Assembly (NCBI GenBank): GCA_937146765.1 | Contig: CAKZRP010000067.1 | Span: forward strand, 123,216-187,215 | Direction: 5' to 3' | Source: an uncultured Paracoccaceae bacterium | GTDB lineage: Bacteria; Pseudomonadota; Alphaproteobacteria; Rhodobacterales; Rhodobacteraceae | DNA length: 64,000 nucleotides | Part shown: piece after piece, positions 1-9,536 of the stretch | How positions within the stretch are numbered: the first letter of the stretch is position 1 | How the letters are laid out: each line of letters starts with the position of its first letter | Translations under genes and position numbers: made by a program | The notes under the pieces: generated by a model | Databases searched by the model: none | What the model saw: only the letters and a program-made list of their open reading frames with translations | Told to the model about the DNA's origin: nothing

Positions 1-855
1 CAATTCGACCCGCGCGGCCAATGCCTTGCTCAAACGCAGGGACTCACGCGGAGCGTCCCCTCCCAGCGCGGCCAAGCGGGTTTCTGCCGCAGGCGGCAAA
101 CCTTCCTCGAGGTGTACCAGAGGTGCCAGCGCGCGATCATCCGCGCCGGGCAGGACCAGCGCCAGAACCCCGAGCTGCCGCATGACCGCAACCGAAGGCG
201 CCGGGTCGGGTGCGCGCAGCAGCTTCACCATCTCGGCCCCGACCCTCTCACGCGACAGCTGACCGAGACCCTCCTGGGTGTCCGAAATCGCCTCCAGAGC
301 CTCGGGATCAAACCCGTCCTCGGCTTTCCCGTACCAGCTGTGGAAGCGGAAATAGCGCAGGATCCGCAAGTAATCCTCGCGGATTCGGTTCTGCGCAGTG
401 CCAATGAATCGCACCCGCCGCGCCAAGAGATCGGGCAGTCCCCCCAGCGGGTCGACCACCGTGCCGTCCGGGCGCGCATAAAGCGCGTTCATGGTGAAAT
501 CGCGACGGCGGGCATCCTCTGCAATGTCACTGGCAAAGGCCACCACAGCGCGGCGGCCATCGGTTGCCACGTCCTTTCGAAAGGTGGTGATCTCATGCGG
601 GAGGCCCTCGGCGACCACGGTAACGGTTCCGTGCTCGATCCCGGTCGGCACAACCTTCAGCCCAGCGCTCTCGGCCAGTTGCATGACCCGTTGCGGAGTC
701 ACATTTGTCGCAAGATCAAGATCGGACACCGCTTCGCCGAGGAGCGCATTGCGCACACATCCGCCGACAAAATAGATCTCCGCCCCGCCGCTGACGAGGG
801 CATCGCATACCGCACGTGTCGAGGAAGCCTGTAACCAGGGCTGATCAATATTCAT
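1..855 (-). CDS. cca: CCA-adding tRNA nucleotidyltransferase (C-terminus off the window)
   Basis: The reading frame is open from the ATG at 855 to the window edge, about 285 codons, so the C-terminus is missing and the ORF track omits it. The N-terminus carries the class II nucleotidyltransferase signatures: the glycine-rich GGCVRNALLG at about residues 31-40 and the metal-binding DLDLAT (DxD). A later RRDFTMNAL motif also fits the family. The enzyme adds or repairs the 3' CCA end of tRNAs in the cytoplasm. Its ATG overlaps the stop of the upstream Nudix gene as ATGA, so it is the third gene of an hslO-Nudix-cca run. A poly(A) polymerase is the main alternative, but the motif spacing and the single-copy housekeeping setting favour the tRNA enzyme. 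Confidence 0.9.
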   Translation of the reverse strand, partial: MNIDQPWLQASSTRAVCDALVSGGAEIYFVGGCVRNALLGEAVSDLDLATNVTPQRVMQLAESAGLKVVPTGIEHGTVTVVAEGLPHEITTFRKDVATDGRRAVVAFASDIAEDARRRDFTMNALYARPDGTVVDPLGGLPDLLARRVRFIGTAQNRIREDYLRILRYFRFHSWYGKAEDGFDPEALEAISDTQEGLGQLSRERVGAEMVKLLRAPDPAPSVAVMRQLGVLALVLPGADDRALAPLVHLEEGLPPAAETRLAALGGDAPRESLRLSKALAARVEL

Positions 856-1451
856 GGACGCTCCATCAGGGCGGCAAACCCGCGCAACATGCGCGCCGTG
901 GCACCCCAGATGTAATAAGGGCCGAAAGGCACCGCAAAATAGTATCGTCGGGTGCCGCGCCAGCGCCGTGACTGGATCTGATACCGCGTGACATCAAGCA
1001 CATGCGACAGCGGCGCGCGAAAAACTTCCGCGACCTCACCCGCTTCAGGCCGGATCTCGAAGGCTTCCGGAATCACGGCAATCGTCGGCGTGACCTGAAA
1101 CCCGGTCACCGTCTCGTGACAGGGCAAGGTGCCCAGCACCCTGGGCAAGTAGCGCGGCAGGCCAATCTCCTCCCAGGCTTCGCGCAGGGCGGCATCGGTG
1201 CTGTCTCGATCACCGGCATCCACCTTACCGCCGGGAAAGGCGATCTGACCCGGATGATGTTTGAGCGCGGAGGAGCGTTTGGTCAGCAGGACATTTGGTT
1301 CTGCTCCCCAAGTCTCGATACCCAATAGGACACCGGCAGGGCGTAGTTTGCGTCCTGCGGGCAAAACCGTCTCCGGGTTCAGATCAAAGTCCGAGGTCGC
1401 CGCGGCACGCAGCGTCAGCGCCTCGGTGATTGCGTCCTCCAGCGCCGACAT
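852..1451 (-). CDS. Nudix hydrolase, CoA pyrophosphatase type
   Basis: This 199-residue protein has a complete Nudix box, GGKVDAGDRDSTDAALREAW followed by EEIGL. It is preceded by LLTKRSSALKHHPGQIAFPG, the extra motif that marks the CoA-diphosphatase (NUDT7/NudL-like) branch. Members cut CoA or acyl-CoA to 3',5'-ADP and a phosphopantetheine derivative, controlling CoA level or clearing oxidised CoA; substrate is inferred from that motif only. The ATG at 1451 lies 5 bases after the hslO stop, and its own stop overlaps the cca start, so it is probably co-transcribed with both. Confidence 0.88.
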   Translation of the reverse strand: MSALEDAITEALTLRAAATSDFDLNPETVLPAGRKLRPAGVLLGIETWGAEPNVLLTKRSSALKHHPGQIAFPGGKVDAGDRDSTDAALREAWEEIGLPRYLPRVLGTLPCHETVTGFQVTPTIAVIPEAFEIRPEAGEVAEVFRAPLSHVLDVTRYQIQSRRWRGTRRYYFAVPFGPYYIWGATARMLRGFAALMERP

Positions 1452-1456
1452 GACCC

Positions 1457-2434
1457 TCAGTCCCTTACAGCCTCAAATCCCACCGACTGCGGGTCCAGAT
1501 CGTAATGCGCGCCACAGAACTGGCAATCCGCAGTCACCCGGCCATCGTCCGTTGTCATGGTCCTGATGTCCTTGGCGGAATAGATCGACAGGCTCTGACG
1601 CACGCGTTCCTCGGAACAGGTACAGCCGAAACGGACCGCCTGAGCATCATAGACCCGGGGCTGTTCCTCGTGAAACAGGCGCAGCAGCAGTTCGCTGGGA
1701 GAGACCGAAGGGCCAATCAGCTCCAGATCCTCGACGGTGCCAAGCAGGATGTTCACCCGGTTCCAATGCTCTTCCTCCTCGCCATGGACGAGATCGGCCG
1801 CAGTGAGGATGGCACCAGTCCCCTCGCCCTGCGCCGCAAAGGGCGAGGCTTTGGGCATATGCTGCAGCATGATGCCGCCGGCGCGCCAGTGCTCCGGTTT
1901 GCCCGGTTCGGCGGATTTGCCAAAGCTCAATTCGAAACGGGTCGGAAGCTGTTCGGACTGCGCAAAATAGGCTTCGGCGCATTTGGACAGCGACCCTTCG
2001 GTCAGTGGAGTGATGCCCTGATAGGGTTGGGTGCCACTGCCTTGGTCGATCAGGATTGCGAAATAGCCCTCTCCGACCTGATCGAAGGGGTTGCCTGAGG
2101 TCAGCCGATCGGCATCAAAGCTGGCATAGGCACGAATACGGGCGGGTTCGCCCTCCCGCTCCGGCGCATAGTAATCGGTGGCGATCATCCGCACCGGACC
2201 CTTGGATTGCACCTGCAGCGAGAGTTTCCAGCGCAGGCTCATGGTCTGGCCGATCAGCGCCGTCAGAAGCGCCATCTCTGCCACCAGGGCCTCGACCACC
2301 AGCGGGTAGTCGTGCTGTTTCAGGATACCGTCCAACACGCCGTCCAGCCGCGCCACGCGGCCCCGCATGTCGGATGCATCAAGCTGGAAGGGCAGGACGG
2401 TGTCGTCCCACGCGATTTTCGAACCAAGTGTCAT
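1457..2434 (-). CDS. hslO: Redox-activated molecular chaperone Hsp33
   Basis: The 325-residue protein matches Hsp33, a cytoplasmic holdase switched on by oxidative unfolding. The zinc-binding cysteines are visible near the C-terminus as CTC (in FGCTCSEERV) and CQFC (in DCQFCGAHY), giving the CxC...CxxC pattern required for redox sensing. It is somewhat longer than the E. coli protein because of an extended N-terminus. The ATG at 2434 has no strong Shine-Dalgarno but is the first Met. It heads the leftward hslO-Nudix-cca group and diverges from another Nudix gene; a possible heat-shock-type promoter lies upstream. Confidence 0.93.
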   Translation of the reverse strand: MTLGSKIAWDDTVLPFQLDASDMRGRVARLDGVLDGILKQHDYPLVVEALVAEMALLTALIGQTMSLRWKLSLQVQSKGPVRMIATDYYAPEREGEPARIRAYASFDADRLTSGNPFDQVGEGYFAILIDQGSGTQPYQGITPLTEGSLSKCAEAYFAQSEQLPTRFELSFGKSAEPGKPEHWRAGGIMLQHMPKASPFAAQGEGTGAILTAADLVHGEEEEHWNRVNILLGTVEDLELIGPSVSPSELLLRLFHEEQPRVYDAQAVRFGCTCSEERVRQSLSIYSAKDIRTMTTDDGRVTADCQFCGAHYDLDPQSVGFEAVRD

Positions 2435-2472
2435 GGGGTTTCCTTAACGGCCGGCTATTGGCATACCGACGC

Positions 2473-2501
2473 TATATAGGCTTTTCAGCATCAGAGGGAA
2501 G
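2473..2501 (-). promoter_or_regulatory. Possible heat-shock (RpoH-like) promoter for hslO
   Basis: On the minus strand a CTTC element is followed after 17 bases by CCTATATA, resembling the CTTG-N17-CCcatnt layout of RpoH promoters, about 40 bases before the hslO ATG. The -35 has one mismatch. The role of Hsp33 makes heat or oxidative control plausible. The AT-rich core could instead serve the divergent Nudix gene. Confidence 0.3.
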
Positions 2502-2510
2502 GGGCAGCCA

Positions 2511-2954
2511 ATGATCAGACGGTTTGGAGAGGTCCCAGACAGGGACGCACACTATAGGGTACGGCCCGGTGTCTACGCGCTGCTACCACTCAACGGCCAG
2601 TTTCTGCTGACCTGCCAATATGAGGAAGACCCGGATATCCAATTGCCCGGTGGCGGCATCGATCCAGGCGAATCGCCCATCCCGGCCCTGCACCGAGAGG
2701 TCTATGAGGAAACCGGGTGGAAGATCGCCGCGCCGCGCCGCATCGGAGCGTTTCGCCGCTTTGTCTTCATGCCGGAATACGACCTGATGGCCGAAAAGAT
2801 CTGCCACATCTACGTGGCTCGTCCGGTGATGCGCCTCAGCGATCCGGTCGAAAAGGACCATTCCGTGCTCTGGATGCCGCCGCGGGAGGCGGCGCAGGTC
2901 CTCGGCAATGCCGGGGACCGTTACTTTGCCCAGATGTTTGCCGATTTCTCATGA
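2511..2954 (+). CDS. Nudix hydrolase, unknown substrate
   Basis: This 147-residue protein has a Nudix box at about residues 44-67: GGGIDPGESPIPALHREVYE followed by ETGW. It lacks the CoA-type UPF0035 motif of the neighbour at 852-1451, so the two Nudix genes flanking hslO are not recent duplicates. The acidic C-terminal half has no further domain. The ATG follows a good GAAGGGG ribosome site. Likely targets are nucleoside diphosphate derivatives, but the sequence does not identify one. It converges with the receiver-phosphatase gene, with 24 bases between the stops. Confidence 0.85.
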   Translation: MIRRFGEVPDRDAHYRVRPGVYALLPLNGQFLLTCQYEEDPDIQLPGGGIDPGESPIPALHREVYEETGWKIAAPRRIGAFRRFVFMPEYDLMAEKICHIYVARPVMRLSDPVEKDHSVLWMPPREAAQVLGNAGDRYFAQMFADFS

Positions 2955-2978
2955 ACCACCCGGGCCCGGTTGTGTGCT

Positions 2979-4250
2979 TCAGGGCCCTTGAAACTCGAAC
3001 AAGGTGGCAGAGATATCATCCTCAAGCCCCTTGTCATCCCCCATCACCTGAGTGAGATGCCAGTAGAGATCGTCAAGGAACTCCTTGCCACTCTGTTTTG
3101 GGTCACAGCGTTTCACCAGATCGAGAAGGCCATCCGTGTCCAGCATGGACCCGTCCTTCAGATGTGCTTCGGTGAACCCATCGGAATAGAGGAGAAGGCG
3201 ATCCCCTATTCCCATTACGAACTCTTCCTGATCGTAGTCGATGTCCGGAACCAGACCGACCGGCACGCCACCCTTGCCGATGAATTCCATCGAGCCATCT
3301 GCCCGGATCAGCAGCGGATGCGGGTGACCCGCCTGCACCATCTTGACCACGCCAGTGCGCAGGTCGGCGATGCAATAGGCCATGGTAAAATACTCTTCGA
3401 TCCCGGTATCGGCGATCAGACGCGCATTAAGCACGCTGGCGACCTCTTCCGGCGGACGCAGGGCATAAAAGCGGTTGAACTTCTTTTCCATGCCGACGTT
3501 TTGGTCGAAGTAGGTCGAGGACAGATAGCCCCCCAAACGCGCGGTCATCATCGCCGAGGTGATGCCATGTCCGGACACATCGATGGAATAGAACCCGAGG
3601 CGGTTTATGCCCGGAGAGAACATGCCCACAAGGTCGCCACCGATGTGACCACAGGGCTTCAGCAGCAGGTTCACTTCTGATGCACCAAAGGACCGTGTCA
3701 GTTCCGGCACCAGGGATTCCTGGATCTTGCGAGCCTGCATCAGATCCTTGTCGATAGCATCATAGACGGTCTGCAATTCGTCCAGTGTTTCCGAGACGAT
3801 GCGGTTCTTCTCGAACAACTCCCGCTGCATCCGCAGGATCCGCTCCCCCGCGGAAATTCGCGCCCGCAACTCGTCCGAACTGACCGGCTTGGTCAGGAAA
3901 TCATCCGCGCCCGCGTCGAGTCCCTCCGCGACCTCGTTCTTCTCGCTCTTGGAGGTGAGGAGGATAAAATAGCTGTATGATTCATTGGCTTCCGCGCGGA
4001 AGGCTCGGCAGAACTCGATCCCGTTCATGCCCGGCATCATCCAGTCACTGAGGATCAGATCTGGCGGGTCAGCCCGGCAGATCTCCATCGCCTCTTCGCC
4101 GCCTTCGGCTTCGACGACGTCAAAGCCCCACTTCTTCAGCGAGGCGACAAGAATGCGTCGCTGCAAGCGGCTGTCATCCACAACCAGCACGCGCCGGATG
4201 GATCCGCTCACAGGCAAATCTTCGCCATTAACTGAATGCTCTGGCAGCAC
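2979..4250 (-). CDS. Response regulator with PP2C-type (RsbU/SpoIIE-like) serine phosphatase output
   Basis: An N-terminal receiver domain (about residues 17-135) has the acidic pair VVDDS, the phospho-acceptor Asp in LILSDWMMPG (residue 69 from this start) and the conserved Lys in LTKP. A short coiled linker leads to a PP2C domain with metal ligands in GGDLVG, DVSGHGITSAMM and the final DDIS. Such proteins dephosphorylate anti-anti-sigma or similar STAS partners when phosphorylated. No STAS or anti-sigma gene is in the window. I place the start at the GTG at 4250, seven bases after GAGGG; the ORF track uses a TTG two codons earlier. A separate Hpt gene diverges from it and could feed phosphate to its receiver. 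Confidence 0.9.
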   Translation of the reverse strand: MLPEHSVNGEDLPVSGSIRRVLVVDDSRLQRRILVASLKKWGFDVVEAEGGEEAMEICRADPPDLILSDWMMPGMNGIEFCRAFRAEANESYSYFILLTSKSEKNEVAEGLDAGADDFLTKPVSSDELRARISAGERILRMQRELFEKNRIVSETLDELQTVYDAIDKDLMQARKIQESLVPELTRSFGASEVNLLLKPCGHIGGDLVGMFSPGINRLGFYSIDVSGHGITSAMMTARLGGYLSSTYFDQNVGMEKKFNRFYALRPPEEVASVLNARLIADTGIEEYFTMAYCIADLRTGVVKMVQAGHPHPLLIRADGSMEFIGKGGVPVGLVPDIDYDQEEFVMGIGDRLLLYSDGFTEAHLKDGSMLDTDGLLDLVKRCDPKQSGKEFLDDLYWHLTQVMGDDKGLEDDISATLFEFQGP

Positions 4251-4414
4251 CGACAATCCCTCATAAACGCGGCGTGTCCCCTCGTGACCTTTGTAGAAAA
4301 CACCTGATCGGCTTAATAGCTGATGAAGAATAAAGTTTTAGTAGAGTTTTTTTCCTTTACTATACTTTTACTGGCTTTGACATAGGCTGCGCACAGCGCT
4401 GAGACGATGTTTGG

Positions 4415-4747
4415 ATGACGACGATGATAGATTGGCCCCGTGTAAGAGAGCTCAAGGAAGAAGTTGGCGAAGACGGTTTTGAAGAGGTGATCGAACTCTT
4501 TCTGGAAGAGGTCGAGGAGGTCATCTCGAAATTGGAAACCGGAGATCGCTCGCAACTGGAACAGGACCTGCATTTCCTGAAAGGCAGTGCCCTCAACCTC
4601 GGTTTCCAGAACTTCTCCAACCTCTGCCTCGACGGCGAGAGAATGAGCGCCAATGGGCAGGCGTCGGATGTAGACGTCGCGCTGATCATCGACAGCTACA
4701 ACAAATCCAAGGCAACTTTCCTGGCGGATGTCGGCTCCCACGCCTGA
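4415..4747 (+). CDS. Stand-alone histidine phosphotransfer (Hpt) domain protein
   Basis: The 110-residue acidic protein is a single Hpt four-helix domain. The phosphorylatable His is H53 in DLHFLKGSALNLGF, the hallmark HxxKG(S/A) motif. It has no catalytic or receiver domain, so it must take phosphate from a kinase elsewhere and pass it to a receiver. The divergent receiver-PP2C gene, 164 bases away, is the obvious candidate partner. The intergenic stretch is notably AT-rich, with a TATACT and a TTGACA element, and probably holds both promoters. The gene converges with ilvA. Confidence 0.88.
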   Translation: MTTMIDWPRVRELKEEVGEDGFEEVIELFLEEVEEVISKLETGDRSQLEQDLHFLKGSALNLGFQNFSNLCLDGERMSANGQASDVDVALIIDSYNKSKATFLADVGSHA

Positions 4748-4773
4748 CGACCCGGACCTGAGTTCCCGATCTG

Positions 4774-6000
4774 TCAGATCACGAATTGCGCCAGTGTCTC
4801 GTCACTGGTGATGTCGGTATAGGTAAAGCCTGCCGCATCCAGTTGCGCGAACAGAGGTACAAAATTCTCCGGGCGCGTGGTTTCGATGCCGATCAGGACC
4901 GAACCGAAGTTGCGTGCCGACTTCTTCATATATTCAAACCGCGCAATGTCATCCTCAGGGCCGAGAATATTTAGAAACTCCTTGAGCGCGCCGGGCCGTT
5001 GGGGCAGCCGCAGGAGGAAATACTTTTTGACCCCCGAGTAGCGTTGCGCCCGTTCCTTGACCTCCGGAAGGCGTTCGAAATCGAAATTGCCGCCGGAGGT
5101 CAGACAGACCACCGTCTTGCCCTTGATCCAGGTCCGAAGGTCACCCAGCGCCTCAACCGCAAGCGCCCCGGCCGGTTCCAGCACAATACCTTCGACGTTC
5201 AGCATCTCGAGGATCGTGGTGCAGATCCTGTCCTCCGGCAGGGTCAGCACATCCGGGAGGGGGATATTCTTCAGGATCTCGAAGGGACGTTCGCCGATCT
5301 TTCCAACCGCTGCGCCATCAACAAAGGTATCGACCCGACCCAGAGCCACCGGATGCCCGGCCTCCAATGCGGCCCGCAAACAGGCGCCACCTTTGGGTTC
5401 CACAAACAAGGCATGGACCGCCTCACCGAAATACTGCGCCACGCCCGAGGACATGCCACCGCCACCCACCGGCAGGATCACATGATCCGGGGTCCGGCCC
5501 AGCTGGCTTTCGATTTCAACCGCAATCGAGGCCTGACCCTCGATCACATCGTCATCATCAAAAGGGGATAGAAAGTAGCCGCCCTGCTCGGCGCACCATG
5601 TCTGCGCGGCGGCCAGGGTCACGTCGAAATAGTCGCCAACCAGATGGATCTCGATATTGTCGCCGCCAAACATGCGGGTCTTCTGAATCTTCTGCTGCGG
5701 CGTGGTCACCGGCATGAAGATCACGCCCTTCTTGTTCATCTGGCGGCACATATAGGCCATGCCCTGCGCGTGATTGCCGGCTGAGGCACAGACAAACAGC
5801 TCCTTGTTGGCCTGTTTGCGCATCGCATTGAGCGCCCCGCGGATCTTGTAGGATCGCACGGGGCTCAGGTCCTCACGCTTGAGGTAGATATCCGCATCAA
5901 AGCGCGCGGACAGGAGTTCATTGCGTTGCAGCGGCGTGGGCGGGAAGACATCGCGCATCGCCGCCTCGGCCGCCTGGGCCTGGGTCCGAAAATTGGTCAT
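4774..6000 (-). CDS. ilvA: Threonine ammonia-lyase (threonine dehydratase)
   Basis: The 408-residue protein is a fold-type II PLP enzyme that makes 2-oxobutanoate from threonine, the first step to isoleucine. The PLP lysine lies in VRSYKIRGALNAM, and the glycine-rich phosphate-binding loop is LPVGGGGMSSG. A C-terminal ACT-like regulatory segment of about 90 residues (KKYFLLRLPQRPGALKEF) suggests feedback control by isoleucine; only one such segment is present, shorter than the two of E. coli IlvA. The ORF opens 16 codons earlier, but MTNFRTQ at 6000 begins the conserved part. The upstream gene in the same direction is an unrelated membrane protein. Confidence 0.9.
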   Translation of the reverse strand: MTNFRTQAQAAEAAMRDVFPPTPLQRNELLSARFDADIYLKREDLSPVRSYKIRGALNAMRKQANKELFVCASAGNHAQGMAYMCRQMNKKGVIFMPVTTPQQKIQKTRMFGGDNIEIHLVGDYFDVTLAAAQTWCAEQGGYFLSPFDDDDVIEGQASIAVEIESQLGRTPDHVILPVGGGGMSSGVAQYFGEAVHALFVEPKGGACLRAALEAGHPVALGRVDTFVDGAAVGKIGERPFEILKNIPLPDVLTLPEDRICTTILEMLNVEGIVLEPAGALAVEALGDLRTWIKGKTVVCLTSGGNFDFERLPEVKERAQRYSGVKKYFLLRLPQRPGALKEFLNILGPEDDIARFEYMKKSARNFGSVLIGIETTRPENFVPLFAQLDAAGFTYTDITSDETLAQFVI

Positions 6001-6078
6001 GGGGATTTGGTGGCGCAAAGCCGCGCCCAAGGCAAGAGGGCGCGGCAATGCATTCCTTGGTATGCCAAGAGGGACCGG

Positions 6079-6840
6079 TTAGATCGGGCGCTTTTCGACG
6101 TAGTGGCCATAAACCGTGGTCAGGATCGAGACGTTGGCCATGGTCATCACAAAGATGGTGCCCAAGGAGAAAACGATCCCCAGCGGCGCAAAGATCGCCA
6201 TCGAGGCCGCCGTCACCAGCTGCAGACCGATTTGAACGATTGCAAGCACCACAAAGAGCAGGATCGCAGCCCCAGCCGAGCCTTTGGTGGCGTCGATACT
6301 CTCACTCAGGGTCAGAGGGCGACCAATCGCGGCAGCCGCAAACATCGGCAGGAGACGAAAGGCAAACAGGCCAAGGGCGACCAAAGCGGCAATCCCAAGC
6401 AGGACCGCGATGGCTTGGGATACCTGTGCAAAGGCCACAAGCAAGAGCGCGACCAGCATCCACGAGACGCCCAAGATCAACCCGAACATCAGACCCCGGC
6501 CAAAATAGGCAAGGATCCGGTCAAAATGGAACGGCGGGATCCACCCTGTCGGATATTCCTCCAGCAGAACAAACCGATGCCACGCTACAAAGACCCAAAG
6601 CTCCAGCACGAAGAAGACAATGATCGCCAAGAACAACTTCAACCCGAAGCCAGAGGGAGCCGAAGAAAGAGGCTGCTCTCCCGCGCCGGTGATCTCGGAC
6701 AAATAAGAGAAATCCTGCCACAGGAGCCCGGCGAACACGACCCCAGCGAGGAGAACCGGCACCAGCGCGATACGAAACGCCCACCCGATGTTGCGCAACA
6801 CCATGTTGAGGGAATGGGAGAATATCTTCCAACCAGTCAT
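6079..6840 (-). CDS. Multi-spanning membrane protein of unknown function
   Basis: This 253-residue protein is very hydrophobic, with about six predicted membrane segments (roughly 21-41, 66-86, 108-133, 140-165, 190-212 and 216-240). A polar loop sits between the first two. The tail HYVEKRPI is short and basic. I recognise no catalytic motif, and the family is not one I can name with confidence. It sits between ilvA (same strand, 78 bases downstream) and argG (divergent). The start is the ATG at 6840; the ribosome site is weak. Confidence 0.8.
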   Translation of the reverse strand: MTGWKIFSHSLNMVLRNIGWAFRIALVPVLLAGVVFAGLLWQDFSYLSEITGAGEQPLSSAPSGFGLKLFLAIIVFFVLELWVFVAWHRFVLLEEYPTGWIPPFHFDRILAYFGRGLMFGLILGVSWMLVALLLVAFAQVSQAIAVLLGIAALVALGLFAFRLLPMFAAAAIGRPLTLSESIDATKGSAGAAILLFVVLAIVQIGLQLVTAASMAIFAPLGIVFSLGTIFVMTMANVSILTTVYGHYVEKRPI

Positions 6841-6968
6841 CTGAATGATCCTAAAATGAATAATTGGCGGCGATCATATCGACTTCTGCTCTCCCGAAAA
6901 CCCCAGAAACCTTGCGTATCCTCGCAAAAGGCGGTAGTGCGCTGGCGTTCTACTCATGAGGAAATCCA

Positions 6969-8191
<1,223 letters not shown>

Positions 8192-8192
<1 letters not shown>

Positions 8193-8659
8193 TGAGCATC
8201 GACGACGATTTCGACGAGGATTTTCCCGAGGAAGATCTGGAAGAGGAACTCGACATGTTTGTCGAGGCCCAGAACGCCGTCTGGAGCGAGGTCGTCGCCG
8301 AGTTGACAGCTGGCAACAAGACGAGCCACTGGATGTGGTTCGTCTTTCCCCAATTGGCCAGCCTCGGCCAATCGCCGATGTCCCAGCTCTATGGGCTGGA
8401 GGATCTGCGGGAAGCCACGGCCTACCTCGAGCACCCCATTCTGCGTGCCCGATTGCTTGAGGCTTGCGACCTGATGCTGATCCATGCCGATCAGACGCCA
8501 GAGGCAATCCTGGGCAAAGTGGACGCCCGTAAATTGCGTTCCTGTGCCACGCTGTTCGCTGCGGTGGCGGATGCGCCTCCGCAGTTCCGCCAGATCATAG
8601 AGACTTTCTTTCAGGGCGTGTCTTGCGACAAGACCCAACAAGATCTTGCCTCATCCTGA
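8192..8659 (+). CDS. DUF1810 family protein
   Basis: The 155-residue protein starts with an acidic stretch (SIDDDFDEDFPEEDLEEEL). It continues with the DUF1810 core, recognisable from HWMWFVFPQLASLGQSP and the following YGL and A..YL.HP..R.RL pattern. No biochemical role is established for the family that I can state. The ORF track counts a GTG three bases upstream; the ATG at 8192 overlaps the argG stop by one base, so I use it. Coupling to argG suggests co-expression but does not prove a role in arginine metabolism. Confidence 0.85.
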
Positions 8660-8767
8660 GCCAATGCTCGGGAAAAGCGGGGAAATTTGCTTGGAAATGT
8701 CCTGTCGCCCTGACCGGAGAACCTGTTAAACTCATCTTCAGGGACGGAATTTTTCCTGGAGCGTGAC

Positions 8768-9154
8768 ATGAAGCCTCTATTTTTTGCCGGATTGATGCTC
8801 GGCAGCGCGACCCCGGCTCTGGCGGACTTCAAGATCTGCAACCAGACCGACAGCCGCGCTTTCGCCTCCATCGGCTACAAGGAAAACGAGGAATGGGTCT
8901 CCGAAGGCTGGTGGACGATCGAACCCGGTGACTGCAGCATACCCGTCATCGGTGATCTCAAGAACCGTTACTATTATATTCGCGCCGAAAGCAGCACCGG
9001 CAATTGGGTCGGAGATTTCACCTTCTGCTACATCAACGATGCCTACACCATCCGAGGCGACGAGAACTGCACCGCACGCGGCTACAAGACTGGTGGGTTT
9101 TTCGAGGTTGATACCGGCAATGCACTGGATTGGACCCAGAATCTGACCAATTGA
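8768..9154 (+). CDS. Exported DUF1036 domain protein
   Basis: The 128-residue protein begins with a signal peptide (MKPLFFAGLMLGSATPALA, cleavage after ALA). The mature DUF1036 domain has the typical FKICNQTDSRAFASIGYKEN start, WVSEGWWTIEPGDC in the middle and four spread cysteines that could form disulfides. It is therefore probably periplasmic. The function of the family is unknown to me. It stands alone, 108 bases after the DUF1810 gene. Confidence 0.85.
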   Translation: MKPLFFAGLMLGSATPALADFKICNQTDSRAFASIGYKENEEWVSEGWWTIEPGDCSIPVIGDLKNRYYYIRAESSTGNWVGDFTFCYINDAYTIRGDENCTARGYKTGGFFEVDTGNALDWTQNLTN

Positions 9155-9247
9155 TACCCCCGCCCCAAGGCTGCCCTGTGGTCATGCTTGTCTGTGACAT
9201 CCGGGGCTTCCTATAGCTTGGAAGAGGCATATCCGGGGAGGATCACC

Positions 9248-9529
9248 ATGCTGGAAGATATCGCAGCCGATATCCGCAAGGGATTGAACGGCAAGAGCTT
9301 TGACGGTTCGCTCAAGTTCGACTGCGGCGATGACGGGGTTGTCATTCTCGACAATGGGGACGTGAAGACCGCAGATCAGGACACCGACTGCACCCTGCGT
9401 CTCAGCACAGAGAACCTCAAGAAGCTGCTGCGCGGACAGCTCAACCCGATGACCGCGGTGATGATGGGAAAGATCAAGATTTCGGGCGAAATGGGCGTCG
9501 CCATGAAACTGGGCAAGCTGATCGGCTAA
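9248..9529 (+). CDS. SCP2 sterol-binding domain protein
   Basis: This 93-residue protein is a minimal SCP2 domain: the conserved end GKIKISGEMGVAMKLGKLI and the CTLRLSTENLKKLLRGQLNP segment fit the family, which binds lipids in a hydrophobic tunnel. No other domain is attached. The ORF track opens at 9188, but the ATG at 9248 follows a strong GGGGAGG site and begins the domain. It converges with the sulfotransferase-like gene, with only 7 bases between the stops. Confidence 0.85.
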   Translation: MLEDIAADIRKGLNGKSFDGSLKFDCGDDGVVILDNGDVKTADQDTDCTLRLSTENLKKLLRGQLNPMTAVMMGKIKISGEMGVAMKLGKLIG

Positions 9530-9536
9530 GCCCCTC

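Noticed and set aside
112-834. A 240-codon plus-strand ORF near the left edge
   Set aside because: The minus strand encodes a CCA-adding enzyme with intact motifs through this region.
4768-4780. Short palindrome GATCTGTCAGATC at the ilvA stop
   Set aside because: The arms are only six bases with a one-base centre and no U-tract, so it is neither a terminator nor a known operator.
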